The notes under the pieces: model-generated
Told to the model about the DNA's origin: nothing
Database searches by the model: none
What the model saw: only the letters and a program-made list of their open reading frames with translations
Shown here: positions 47,849 through 56,792 of the stretch, in pieces
Numbering within the stretch: position 1 is the first letter of the stretch
Layout of the letters: each line of letters starts with the position of its first letter
Translations under genes and position numbers: made by a program
Assembly: GCA_003220615.1 (NCBI GenBank)
Contig: QHTB01000138.1
Coordinates: 1-64,000 of the forward strand
DNA length: 64,000 nucleotides
From: Candidatus Rokuibacteriota bacterium
GTDB lineage: Bacteria > Methylomirabilota > Methylomirabilia > Rokubacteriales > CSP1-6
Reading direction: 5' to 3'

Positions 47849-49065
47849 CGGAAAAGATCCTGACTCGGAACTTCGACCGGGCCGACGCTCACACGCTGGC
47901 CGTGTATCGCGAGACCGGCGGTTACACCGCCTGGGAGAAGGCCAGGGCGATGGAGCCGGCGGCGATCACCGACGAGGTGAAGAAGGCGAATCTTCGGGGC
48001 CTCGGCGGCGCCGGGTTCCCGACCGGGATGAAATGGTCGTTCGTGCCGAAGAACCACACCGGCCCGGTCTACCTCGTGATCAACGCCGACGAGGGCGAGC
48101 CCGGGACCTTCAAAGACCGCTACCTGCTCGAGCGCGACCCGCACGCGCTCATCGAAGGCATGCTGATCGCCGCGCGCGCCATCCGGTGCGAGAAGGCGTT
48201 CGTCTACATCCGCGGTGAGTACGTCGAGCCCCATCGCCGCTTCGCGGCGGCGGTGAAAGACGCGTACGACGCCGGCCTGCTCGGTGCCGGCCTCGACATC
48301 GTGGTCCACCGGGGCGCCGGCGCCTACATCTGCGGCGAGGAGACGGGCCTGATCTCGTCGCTCGAGGGCAAGAAGGGCTGGCCGAAGGTCAAGCCGCCGT
48401 TCCCCGCCATCAAGGGCGCCTTCGGCATGCCGACGATCGTGAACAACGTCGAGACGATCGCGCAGGTGCCGCACATCATCAATCGCGGCGCCCCCTGGTT
48501 CGCCGGCCTCGGGACGAAGACCATGGGCGGCACCCGCATCTACTCGGTGTCGGGCCGGGTCAAGCGGCCGGGCATCTACGAGGAGTCGGTCGGCATCACG
48601 CTGCGCCAGCTCATCGATCGGGCCGGCGGCGTCTCCGGAAACGGCCGCCTCAAAGGCGTCGTGCCGGGCGGATCCTCGGCACCGATCCTGCGCGCCGACG
48701 AGATCGACGTCACGATGGACGTCGACGGGCTCAGGAACGCGGGAACGATGGCCGGCTCGGCGGGCGTCATCGTGTTCGACGAGACCGTATCGGTCCCCGA
48801 GGCGCTCATGGTGGTGGCCCGCTTCTACGCTCACGAGTCGTGCGGCCAGTGCACGCCGTGCCGCGAGTCCACGGGCTGGATCTACAAGATGAGCGAGCGC
48901 ATCCTGGCCGGCCATGGCCGCAAGGAGGATCTCGACACGATCCTCGACGTATCCAAGCGCGGCGCCGGCACCACCATCTGCGCGTTCTACGACGGCGCCG
49001 TCGGACCCTACATCTCCTACATCGAGAAGTTCCGTGACGAGTTCGAAGTGCTGATCCGGAAATAG
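47845..49065 (+). CDS. nuoF: NADH-quinone oxidoreductase subunit F (NADH-binding)
   Basis: A 406-residue flavoprotein subunit. It has GRGGAGFPTG-like GLGGAGFPTGMKW for FMN/NADH, EPGTFKDRYLLE, and the N3 cluster ligands CGQCTPCRESTGW with a downstream cysteine in TTICAF. It is the entry point for NADH electrons, and adjacency to pyruvate dehydrogenase fits an NADH-linked complex. Confidence 0.95.
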   Translation: MTEKILTRNFDRADAHTLAVYRETGGYTAWEKARAMEPAAITDEVKKANLRGLGGAGFPTGMKWSFVPKNHTGPVYLVINADEGEPGTFKDRYLLERDPHALIEGMLIAARAIRCEKAFVYIRGEYVEPHRRFAAAVKDAYDAGLLGAGLDIVVHRGAGAYICGEETGLISSLEGKKGWPKVKPPFPAIKGAFGMPTIVNNVETIAQVPHIINRGAPWFAGLGTKTMGGTRIYSVSGRVKRPGIYEESVGITLRQLIDRAGGVSGNGRLKGVVPGGSSAPILRADEIDVTMDVDGLRNAGTMAGSAGVIVFDETVSVPEALMVVARFYAHESCGQCTPCRESTGWIYKMSERILAGHGRKEDLDTILDVSKRGAGTTICAFYDGAVGPYISYIEKFRDEFEVLIRK

Positions 49066-49068
49066 GCG

Positions 49069-50640
49069 ATGCCCAAGCTCATCATCGACGGTCAAGAGAT
49101 CGACGTTGCGCCGGGCACGAACCTCATCGAAGCGGCCCGCCAGCTCGGCATCGAGATCCCGCACTACTGCTATCACCCAGGCCTCTCGATCGCGGGCCAG
49201 TGCCGGCTCTGCATGGTGGACATCGAGAAGACGCCGCGGCCGACGATCGCCTGCAACACCCAGTGCGCCGACGGCATGGTGGTCTCCACGCAGACCGATC
49301 GCGTCAAGGAGACGCGGCGCTCGATCATGGAGTTCCACCTCATCAATCATCCGCTCGACTGTCCGGTCTGCGACCAGGCGGGCGAGTGCTGGCTGCAGAT
49401 CTACTACATGAAGTACGGTCTCTACGATCCGCGGATGGTCGATGAGAAGGTCCACAAGCCGAAGGCGCTGCCGCTCGGTCCGCACGTGATGCTGGACGCC
49501 GAGCGGTGCATCCTGTGCTCTCGCTGCGTGCGCTTCTGCGACGAGATCACCGGCACCGGTGAGCTCGGCATCTTCAACCGCGGCGATCACTCGGAGATCG
49601 GGCTCTTTCCCGGCCGCGACCTCGAGAACAGGTACTCCGGGAACGTCGTGGACATCTGCCCGGTGGGCGCGCTCACCGACCGTGACTTCCGCTTCCAGGT
49701 CCGCGTCTGGTACCTCGACACCGCCAAGTCCATCTGCCCGGGTTGTGCGCGCGGCTGCAACATCGAGGTCCACGTCAATCGTAGGCGCCCTCATCACGCT
49801 GGCGGCAAGCGGGTCGCCCGGCTCAAGCCGCGCTTCAACGCCGACGTCAACAAGTGGTGGCTCTGCGACGAGGGCCGCTACGGCTACGGGTTCGTGGACG
49901 ACGCGAGCCGTCTGACGATGCCGGTCTGGCGCGGAGAGCCCGTGCCGTGGGACACCGCCATCGCCGAGACGGCGCGGGTGCTCGGTCGGCACGCTCCGGA
50001 CGCCGTCGGCGTGTTGGCGTCACCGAAGATGGCCAACGAGGATTTGATCGCGGTGAAGCGTTTGGCCGAGGCGCTGGGCTCGCACGACGTCGGGTTCAGG
50101 GTGCCGCCGCGCACGCCGGGCGACCAGGACGACCTGCTCATTCGCGCCGACAAGAACCCCAACACGCGCGGTGGGGAGCTGATCGGCCTCGACGGCGATG
50201 TCGCCGCCATCCTCGAGGCGGCACGCAACGGTCGTATCAAGGCGCTGTGGGTCTGCGCTCACGACCTGTTCGTCAGCACGTGGCCGGAAGCCGACGTCAC
50301 CCGAGCCCTCCGGGCCCTGGAGACGCTGATCTTCACGGGCACGAATGCCAACCGAACCAGCGCCCTGGCCCAGCTCGTGCTGCCGGCGGCGGCGTGGGTC
50401 GAGCGCGACGGCACGTTCACGAATTTTCAGGGGCGCGTCCAGCGGTTCCGGCCGGCGGCGGAACCCCTCGGCGAAGTGCGACCCGAATGGGACATCGTGG
50501 GACAAGTCCTGGGGACGCTCGGCCACGCCGGTACCGCGACCCGAGCCGAGCACTGGTTCGTCGAGCTCGCCGCGAACGTCGAGGCCTTCCGAGGCATGAC
50601 GTACCAGTCGGTCGGCGACACGGGACGGATGGCGCAGTGA
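49069..50640 (+). CDS. nuoG: NADH-quinone oxidoreductase subunit G (short form)
   Basis: A 523-residue iron-sulfur subunit. The N-terminal [2Fe-2S] ligands are in HYCYHPGLSIAGQCRLCMVD. The His-Cys cluster is HPLDCPVCDQAGEC, N4/N5-type cysteines are CILCSRCVRFC and CPVGAL, and a further CPGCARGC group follows. The molybdopterin-oxidoreductase-like C-terminal domain is shortened: E. coli NuoG has about 900 residues. It overlaps nuoH (GTGA). Confidence 0.93.
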   Translation: MPKLIIDGQEIDVAPGTNLIEAARQLGIEIPHYCYHPGLSIAGQCRLCMVDIEKTPRPTIACNTQCADGMVVSTQTDRVKETRRSIMEFHLINHPLDCPVCDQAGECWLQIYYMKYGLYDPRMVDEKVHKPKALPLGPHVMLDAERCILCSRCVRFCDEITGTGELGIFNRGDHSEIGLFPGRDLENRYSGNVVDICPVGALTDRDFRFQVRVWYLDTAKSICPGCARGCNIEVHVNRRRPHHAGGKRVARLKPRFNADVNKWWLCDEGRYGYGFVDDASRLTMPVWRGEPVPWDTAIAETARVLGRHAPDAVGVLASPKMANEDLIAVKRLAEALGSHDVGFRVPPRTPGDQDDLLIRADKNPNTRGGELIGLDGDVAAILEAARNGRIKALWVCAHDLFVSTWPEADVTRALRALETLIFTGTNANRTSALAQLVLPAAAWVERDGTFTNFQGRVQRFRPAAEPLGEVRPEWDIVGQVLGTLGHAGTATRAEHWFVELAANVEAFRGMTYQSVGDTGRMAQ

Positions 50641-51725
50641 TCGCTGACGTCGGGATCGTCTTCGGCCGGGTGATGTTCGTGATGATGTTCGTCCTCAACC
50701 TCGGCGGGCTGCTCACCTGGGTCGAGCGCAAGCAGTCGGCGATCATGCAAGACCGCATCGGCGCCAATCGCGCCTCGATCCTGGGCCTGCGGCTGTTCGG
50801 TCTCTTCCATCCGCTGGCTGACGCGATCAAGATGCTGGCGAAGGAGGACTTCCGGCCGGCCCGTGCCGACCGATTCCTCTTCAGCCTGGCCCCGTTCGTG
50901 TCGGTCTTCTTCGCCCTCGTCGCCTTCGCCTCCATTCCGTTCGGCAACGTGCTGCACGCAGCGGGCCGTGAGATCCCGCTCCAGGCGGTGACCCTGAACG
51001 TGGGCGTGCTCTACGTGTTCGCGATGCTCTCGCTCGGTGTCTACGGCGTGATGATGGCGGGCTGGTCGTCGGGGAACAACTTCGCGCTCCTGGGCGGCCA
51101 GAGGGCGGCGGCGCTCATGATCTCGGCCGAGATCGCCATCGGCGCCTCCATCATCGGCGTGATCATGGTCTACGGCTCGCTCGACCTCCAGTCGATCGCA
51201 CGCGCTCAGGGCCAGCTCTTGTGGGGCTGGATCCCGAAGTGGGGCATCCTCACCCAGCCACTGGCGTTCGTGCTCTTCCTCACCGCCGGCATCGCGTCCA
51301 CGAAGCGCATCCCCTTCGACACGCCGGAGGGCGAGTCGGAGATCATCGGCTACTTCGTGGAGTACAGCGGCATGAAGTTCGGCATGTTCGCCATGGCCGA
51401 CTTCCTCGAAACCATCGTCGTCGCCGGCATGACGACCGCGCTGTTCCTCGGCGGGTGGCAGGTGCCCTACCTGGTCGCCGGCGGCTTCCAGTTCCCGTGG
51501 GGCGCGACGCTGGCGCTGCCGCCGCTGGTGGTGACGCTGCTCCAGGTGGGCAGCTTCGTCACCAAGGTCGTGGTGATGATCTTCTTCCTGATGCTGATCC
51601 GGTGGACGCTGCCGCGTTTCCGGTACGATCAGGCCATGCGCCTGGGCTGGCTGGCACTCTTCCCGCTCTCGATCGCCAACATCGTGCTGACGGGACTGGT
51701 GTTGCTCGTCACGAGGCCGGCATGA
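50637..51725 (+). CDS. nuoH: NADH-quinone oxidoreductase subunit H (locus 2)
   Basis: A 362-residue membrane subunit with WVERKQSAIMQDRIGANRAS and KRIPFDTPEGESEIIGYFVEYSG loops. It is about 30 residues longer than the locus 1 copy. The GTG at 50637 overlaps the nuoG stop, and its stop overlaps nuoI (ATGA). Confidence 0.93.
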   Translation: MIADVGIVFGRVMFVMMFVLNLGGLLTWVERKQSAIMQDRIGANRASILGLRLFGLFHPLADAIKMLAKEDFRPARADRFLFSLAPFVSVFFALVAFASIPFGNVLHAAGREIPLQAVTLNVGVLYVFAMLSLGVYGVMMAGWSSGNNFALLGGQRAAALMISAEIAIGASIIGVIMVYGSLDLQSIARAQGQLLWGWIPKWGILTQPLAFVLFLTAGIASTKRIPFDTPEGESEIIGYFVEYSGMKFGMFAMADFLETIVVAGMTTALFLGGWQVPYLVAGGFQFPWGATLALPPLVVTLLQVGSFVTKVVVMIFFLMLIRWTLPRFRYDQAMRLGWLALFPLSIANIVLTGLVLLVTRPA

Positions 51726-52261
51726 ACCTCGGTCAGCGGTTCTATCTCCGCGAAGTGTTCTCGGGGCTCGGCCTCACCGCCGGGCACTTCTTCCGGAACA
51801 TGGGCCGGCACATCGCGCACTCGCTCGGGCGCCGCGACGCCCGCGGCGCCGTCACCATCCAGTATCCGGACGAGCGGCGCCGGCTGGCGCCCCGCCTGCG
51901 CAGCCTGCACCGGCTCGTCCGCCGTGAAGACGGATCACCGCGCTGCGTGGCGTGCATGATGTGCGAGACGGTCTGCCCGGCGCGCTGCATCTACATCGTC
52001 GCCGACGAGCATCCGAACCCCGAGATCGAAAAGGTGCCGTCGCGCTTCGACATCGACCTCGGCAAGTGCGTGTTCTGCGGCTACTGTGTCGAGGCGTGTC
52101 CCGAAGACGCCATCCGGATGGACACCGGCATCCTCGAGTTCTCGTCCTACAGCCGGGGCGGAATGATCTATTCGAAGGACGCGTTGCTAGCGCTGGAGCC
52201 GGCGGGGCCCGATGGACGGCCGACCTCGCCGGTCCCGATCCCGGCCGACCGCCGCCCATGA
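51722..52261 (+). CDS. nuoI: NADH-quinone oxidoreductase subunit I (locus 2)
   Basis: A 179-residue subunit with two [4Fe-4S] clusters: C75, C78, C81, C85 ([12 protein letters not shown]) and C116, C119, C122, C126 ([12 protein letters not shown]). It transfers electrons from NuoG to NuoB. Its stop overlaps nuoJ (ATGA). Confidence 0.94.
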   Translation: MNLGQRFYLREVFSGLGLTAGHFFRNMGRHIAHSLGRRDARGAVTIQYPDERRRLAPRLRSLHRLVRREDGSPRCVACMMCETVCPARCIYIVADEHPNPEIEKVPSRFDIDLGKCVFCGYCVEACPEDAIRMDTGILEFSSYSRGGMIYSKDALLALEPAGPDGRPTSPVPIPADRRP

Positions 52262-52854
52262 TGGCGCGCGTGGCCTTCCTGGTGATCGCCGGTATCGCCG
52301 TCGCGGCGGCGCTGGGCCTCGTCCTGCGGCGCAACGCGATCCACGGCGCCCTCTTCCTCGTGATGAACCTCGGATGCGTCGCGGCGCTCTACCTGATGCT
52401 CGGCGCCGAGTTCCTGGCTGCCGCGCAGATCATCGTGTACGCGGGCGCGATCATGGTCCTGTTCGTCTTCGCGATCATGGTGCTCATCCCCGGCAAGGAA
52501 GAGACGGGCCCCGATCCGCGCAAGGCCTGGCGGCTACTCGCAGCGCCGCTGGGCGGTGCGTTGCTGCTGGAGCTGGTCCTGCTGGTGGCCTCGCGCGCGG
52601 CCGCGCCGGCGGCAACGGGTGCAACGGGTGCGACGGCGTCCGGCAGCGTGGCCACCATCGGGCGCCTGCTCTTCACCGACTACCTGCTTCCTTTCGAGCT
52701 GACGTCGGTGCTGCTGCTGGCCGCGATGGTGGGCGTCCTGCTCCTCGCCAGGAGTCGGGAGGGCACCGCCCAGTCGCAGGGCCCCGGGCCCGAGGCGAGC
52801 CTGCGTGCAAGCGCGCCGCCGCGGCGAGCCGAGCGCGAGGTGGGCGTCCGATGA
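52258..52854 (+). CDS. nuoJ: NADH-quinone oxidoreductase subunit J (locus 2)
   Basis: A 198-residue membrane subunit with the [20 protein letters not shown] helix. It has a longer, polar C-terminus than the locus 1 copy. The ATG at 52258 is coupled to nuoI, and its stop overlaps nuoK (ATGA). Confidence 0.92.
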   Translation: MMARVAFLVIAGIAVAAALGLVLRRNAIHGALFLVMNLGCVAALYLMLGAEFLAAAQIIVYAGAIMVLFVFAIMVLIPGKEETGPDPRKAWRLLAAPLGGALLLELVLLVASRAAAPAATGATGATASGSVATIGRLLFTDYLLPFELTSVLLLAAMVGVLLLARSREGTAQSQGPGPEASLRASAPPRRAEREVGVR

Positions 52855-53153
52855 TCCCCGAGTCGTGGTACCTCACGCTCTCCGCGGCGCTCTTCACCAT
52901 TGGTGTGGTTGGTGTCGTCATTCGCAGGAACCCACTCGTGATTTTCATGTCCATCGAGCTGGCTCTCAACGCCGCCAACCTCGCGTTGGTGGCCTTCGGC
53001 CAGCGAACCGGCAATCCCGACGGGCAAGTTCTGGTGTTCTTCGTGATGGCGGTGGCGGCGGCCGAGGTCGCCGTCGGTCTGGCCATCATCGTCGCGATCT
53101 TCCGGGTCCGCCAGCGGCTATCGGTGGACGAGCTGAGCGTGATGCGATGGTAG
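52851..53153 (+). CDS. nuoK: NADH-quinone oxidoreductase subunit K (locus 2)
   Basis: A 100-residue three-helix subunit with [19 protein letters not shown] and [15 protein letters not shown]. It is the last nuo gene here: the next gene, 19 bases on, is pdhA. No nuoL, nuoM or nuoN follows, so this locus cannot by itself encode the distal proton-pumping arm. Confidence 0.93.
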   Translation: MIPESWYLTLSAALFTIGVVGVVIRRNPLVIFMSIELALNAANLALVAFGQRTGNPDGQVLVFFVMAVAAAEVAVGLAIIVAIFRVRQRLSVDELSVMRW

Positions 53154-53172
53154 GGGGGCGGTAGGAGGAGAC

Positions 53173-54180
53173 ATGGCGCAGAAGACCGAATTGAAGAAGG
53201 CCGGTCCGCCGGCCGTCGATGCCGAGCTGGCCCGCCGCCTGCTCGCCGACATGATGCTGATCCGCCGCTTCGAGGAGAAAGCGGCGGAAGCGTATGCCCT
53301 GGGCAAGATCGGCGGATTCCTCCACCTCTCCATCGGTGAGGAAGCTGTCGCCGCCGGCGCCTCGTCGGTGCTGCGACCCGACGACTACGCGATCTCGACC
53401 TATCGCGAGCACGGGCACGCCCTGGCCAAGGGGGCCGATCCACGCCGGGCCATGGCGGAGCTGTTCGGCCGCCGCGACGGCCTGAGCAAGGGTAAGGGCG
53501 GCTCGATGCACCTCTTCGACAAGAGCGTCAACTTCCTTGGCGGCCACGCCATCGTCGGCGCCCATCTTCCCCTGGCCGCCGGCGTCGGGTTCGCCATCAA
53601 CTACGAGGGCGGCGACCAGGTCTGCGTGTGCTACTTCGGCGACGGCGCCGTCCCCGAGGGCGAGTTCCACGAGGCGATGAATCTCTCCGCGCTCTGGAAG
53701 CTGCCGATGATCTGGATCTGCGAGAACAACCGCTACGCCATGGGGACCTCGCTCGAGCGCGCGCTGGCCCAGACCGAGATCTGGAAGTTCGGCGAAGTCT
53801 ACGGCATTCCTTCCGAGCCGGTCGACGGCATGGACGTGTTGGCCGTTCGCGACGTCGTCGGCCGCGCCGTCGAGCGCACTCGCACGGACAAGACGCCGGC
53901 GCTGATCGAGGCCCGCACCTACCGCTTCCGCGGCCACTCCATGCGCGACCCGGCCGGGGCCGTCTATCGGACAAAGGAGGAGGTCGAGCGCGAGAAGCTT
54001 CGCGATCCGATTTCCCTCTTCCGCGAGAAGGCCCTCAAGGCGGGCTGGCTCAGCGAGGCGGACGTCCGGGCGATCGAGAAGGACGTCAACGACCGCATCG
54101 ACGATGCCGTGGCCTTCGCCGACGCCTCACCGGAGCCGCCGGTCGAATGGCTCCTCACCGACATCTACAAGGAGGACTGA
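53173..54180 (+). CDS. pdhA: Pyruvate dehydrogenase E1 component, alpha subunit
   Basis: A 335-residue TPP-dependent subunit. The TPP motif GDGAVPEGEFHEAMNL starts at 156 with N185 at its end (ENN). HGHALAKG and GKGGSMHLFD are also typical, as is the RFRGHSMRDP loop. A strong GGAGGAG precedes the ATG. It forms the E1 heterotetramer with pdhB. A branched-chain or acetoin substrate cannot be excluded by sequence alone, but the location with lipA and nuo favours pyruvate. Confidence 0.9.
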   Translation: MAQKTELKKAGPPAVDAELARRLLADMMLIRRFEEKAAEAYALGKIGGFLHLSIGEEAVAAGASSVLRPDDYAISTYREHGHALAKGADPRRAMAELFGRRDGLSKGKGGSMHLFDKSVNFLGGHAIVGAHLPLAAGVGFAINYEGGDQVCVCYFGDGAVPEGEFHEAMNLSALWKLPMIWICENNRYAMGTSLERALAQTEIWKFGEVYGIPSEPVDGMDVLAVRDVVGRAVERTRTDKTPALIEARTYRFRGHSMRDPAGAVYRTKEEVEREKLRDPISLFREKALKAGWLSEADVRAIEKDVNDRIDDAVAFADASPEPPVEWLLTDIYKED

Positions 54181-54183
54181 CGG

Positions 54184-55173
54184 ATGGCGGTGATGACCTA
54201 TCGCGAGGCGCTCAACCTCGCTCTGCGCGAAGAGATGAAGCGCGATCCGCGCGTCTTCGTGATCGGGGAGGAGGTCGGCCTGTACGAGGGCGCCTACAAG
54301 GTGACCCAGGGCCTGCTGAAGGAGTTCGGGCCGAAGCGTGTGGTCGATACGCCCATCGCCGAGTCGGGCTTCACCGGCGTTGGGATCGGGGCGGCGATGG
54401 TCGGGCTGCGTCCCGTGGTCGAGATGATGACGTTCAACTTCGCGCTGCTCGCGCTCGATCAGATCGTGAACTCGGCCGCGAAGATGTATTACATGTCGGG
54501 CGGCCAGTACAACGTGCCCATCGTCATCCGCGGCCCGGGCGGGCCCGCCCACCAGCTGGCGGCTCAGCACTCCCAGTCGATGGAGGTGTACTTCTACCAC
54601 GTGCCGGGGCTGAAGGTCGTGCGGCCGAGCACCCCGATGGACGCGAAGGGGCTCTTGAAAGCGTCGATCCGCGACGACAATCCCGTCATCTTCATCGAGT
54701 CGGAGACGCTCTACGCGGTGAAAGGCGAGGTGCCCGACGATCCCGACTTCGTCATCCCTCTGGGGCAGGCGATCGTCCGCCGCGAAGGCCGGGACGTGAC
54801 CGTCATCGCCTACATGGGCATGATGTACCGCGCGATGGAGGCGGCCGAGGAGCTGGAGAAGGAAGGGATCTCGGTCGAGATCGTCGATCCACGAACGCTA
54901 CGGCCGATGGACACGGCCACCATCATCGGCTCCGTCCGCAAGACCCACCGGGCCGTCGTCGTCGAGGCGGGCGCCGGGTTCGCCGGGATGGGATCGGAGA
55001 TCGCGACGGAGATCACGGAAGAAGCGTTCGACGACCTCGATGCCCCCGTCGAGCGCGTCACCGGCGAGAACGCCCCGATGCCATACGCGCGCAACCTGGA
55101 GCGGGCCAAGACGCCGTCCAAGGAGCGCATCATGGAGGCGATCCGCCGCGTCTGTTACGCCGAGAGGAGCTGA
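54184..55173 (+). CDS. pdhB: Pyruvate dehydrogenase E1 component, beta subunit
   Basis: A 329-residue transketolase-like subunit with REALNLALREEM, GEEVGLYEGAYKVTQGL and DTPIAESGFTGVGIGAAM near the N-terminus and the C-terminal MPYARNLE region. It starts three bases after pdhA. Together with pdhA it decarboxylates pyruvate and loads the lipoyl arm of PdhC. Confidence 0.93.
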   Translation: MAVMTYREALNLALREEMKRDPRVFVIGEEVGLYEGAYKVTQGLLKEFGPKRVVDTPIAESGFTGVGIGAAMVGLRPVVEMMTFNFALLALDQIVNSAAKMYYMSGGQYNVPIVIRGPGGPAHQLAAQHSQSMEVYFYHVPGLKVVRPSTPMDAKGLLKASIRDDNPVIFIESETLYAVKGEVPDDPDFVIPLGQAIVRREGRDVTVIAYMGMMYRAMEAAEELEKEGISVEIVDPRTLRPMDTATIIGSVRKTHRAVVVEAGAGFAGMGSEIATEITEEAFDDLDAPVERVTGENAPMPYARNLERAKTPSKERIMEAIRRVCYAERS

Positions 55174-55175
55174 CC

Positions 55176-56555
55176 ATGGCCGTGACCAAGGTCGTGATGC
55201 CCAAGCTGTCCGAGGCCATGGACACCGGCAAGATCATCAAGTGGCTCAAGAAGGAAGGCGATCGCGTCCAGGGCGGGGACATCCTGGCCGAGATCGAGAC
55301 CGACAAGGCCGACGTCGAGATGGAGGCGTTTGGCGCCGGCGTCCTTCGGAAAATCCTCGTCGGCCCGGGCGACCGCGCTCCCGTCGGTAGCCTCATTGCG
55401 GTCATCGCCGAGCCCAACGACGACATCGCGTCCGTGATCGCCGGAGCGGCGTCGCCCGCCCCGGCGGCCGGCAAGCCGGCCGCGCCTGCGTCGGTGCCCG
55501 GCGCGACGTCCGATCGTTCCGCGGCCGTGCCGCCCCAGCCACGAAGCGAAGATCCGGCAGCGCGCCAGCCGGCGCCGGCGAAATCCCCGGCCGGGCCCGG
55601 AGCGGGCTCGGGACCTCAGGAGATTCGCCGCGAGCCGGCCGCCAGGCCGGCGGCTCCGGTGATGGCGCCGGTCGCGTCGGTCTCACATGCAGATGGACGC
55701 ATCAAGGCGTCGCCGCTCGCCAAGAAGGTGGCCGCTCAGCGCGGCGTCGACCTGAAGGTCGTTCAAGGGAGCGGCCCCGGGGGACGCATCATCCGTCGCG
55801 ACGTCGAAGCGGCGACGAGCGCGCCGGCGGCCGCGCCAGCCATCGCCCGCGCGATGCCGAGCGTGACCGGCCCGGAGTACGAGGACCGTCCACTCACGCA
55901 GATTCGCGCCACGATCGCCAAGCGCATGCCGCTCAGCAAGGCCCCGGTGCCGCACTTCTACGTGACGTCAGAGGTCGTGATGGATCGCGCCTGGGAGCTG
56001 CGGGAGGAGCTGAACGCGCTCGACGGCGCGCCCAAGATCTCGGTGAACGATCTCGTCATCCGCGCGTGCGCGCTGGCGCTGCTCCAGCACCCGGAGGTGA
56101 ACGCCTCGTTCCAGGGGGACTCGGTTCGCGTCTGGCACCGTGCCCACATCGGCATCGCGGTCGCGCTGGAGGAGGGCCTGATCACGCCCGTGCTGCGCGA
56201 CTGTCAGGCCAAGTCCCTGAGTCAGATCGCCGTGGAGTCGCGTGATCTGGCCGAGCGAACGCGCGCGCGGAAGCTGAAGGCTCATGAGCTGTCGGGCGCA
56301 ACGTTCTCGATCTCGAATCTCGGCATGTTCGACGTCGCCGAGTTCTCGGCCATCATCAATCCCCCCGAGGGTGCCATCCTCGCGGTCGGCTCCGTCCGTC
56401 GCGTGCCCGTCGCCGACGGGGACGAGGTCACGGTGGGCCGGCGCATGATGCTGACGATCTCGTGTGACCATCGGGTGATGGATGGGGCCATGGGCGCGCG
56501 GTTCTTGCAGACCGTGAAGCGGTATCTCGAAGAGCCGCTGCGGTTGCTGGTGTGA
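55176..56555 (+). CDS. pdhC: Dihydrolipoamide acetyltransferase (E2)
   Basis: A 459-residue enzyme. It has one lipoyl domain (1-80) with the lipoyl lysine K44 (ETDKADVE), a Pro/Ala-rich linker, a peripheral-subunit-binding domain (about 176-212, KASPLAKKVAAQRG) and the catalytic domain with SCDHRVMDGAMGARF at about 430. The single lipoyl domain is a short form. The start ATG follows GAGAGGAGC. Lipoylation would depend on lipA upstream. Confidence 0.93.
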   Translation: MAVTKVVMPKLSEAMDTGKIIKWLKKEGDRVQGGDILAEIETDKADVEMEAFGAGVLRKILVGPGDRAPVGSLIAVIAEPNDDIASVIAGAASPAPAAGKPAAPASVPGATSDRSAAVPPQPRSEDPAARQPAPAKSPAGPGAGSGPQEIRREPAARPAAPVMAPVASVSHADGRIKASPLAKKVAAQRGVDLKVVQGSGPGGRIIRRDVEAATSAPAAAPAIARAMPSVTGPEYEDRPLTQIRATIAKRMPLSKAPVPHFYVTSEVVMDRAWELREELNALDGAPKISVNDLVIRACALALLQHPEVNASFQGDSVRVWHRAHIGIAVALEEGLITPVLRDCQAKSLSQIAVESRDLAERTRARKLKAHELSGATFSISNLGMFDVAEFSAIINPPEGAILAVGSVRRVPVADGDEVTVGRRMMLTISCDHRVMDGAMGARFLQTVKRYLEEPLRLLV

Positions 56556-56792
56556 GAATGCTGTCGGGCGGAAGGCGGGCGAGATCCGGCGACCACGTGC
56601 GCGAGACGGTGGTCACGTGGCGATGTTCCATACAACACGACTCTCCCGGACGTCCGCGGCGCGGAACGGGTCGGCGGACCCCGCCCGCCTCCCGCCCCGC
56701 AACTTCTCGCACCCGCCGCGGACCAGGTCGTTCGAGCGACGGCTTCACGGGCGGGCATTGCGCGAATATGGGGGCGCATCTCGGGGGCGGGA

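Noticed and set aside
47791-49992. Minus-strand open frame of 733 codons opposite nuoF and nuoG
   Set aside because: Antisense to two confidently identified complex I genes; no motif in the product.
56556-56792. Small Arg-rich open frames between pdhC and lpdA
   Set aside because: No ribosome-binding site and no protein-like composition; only a CCACGTG/CACGTGG inverted repeat stands out.
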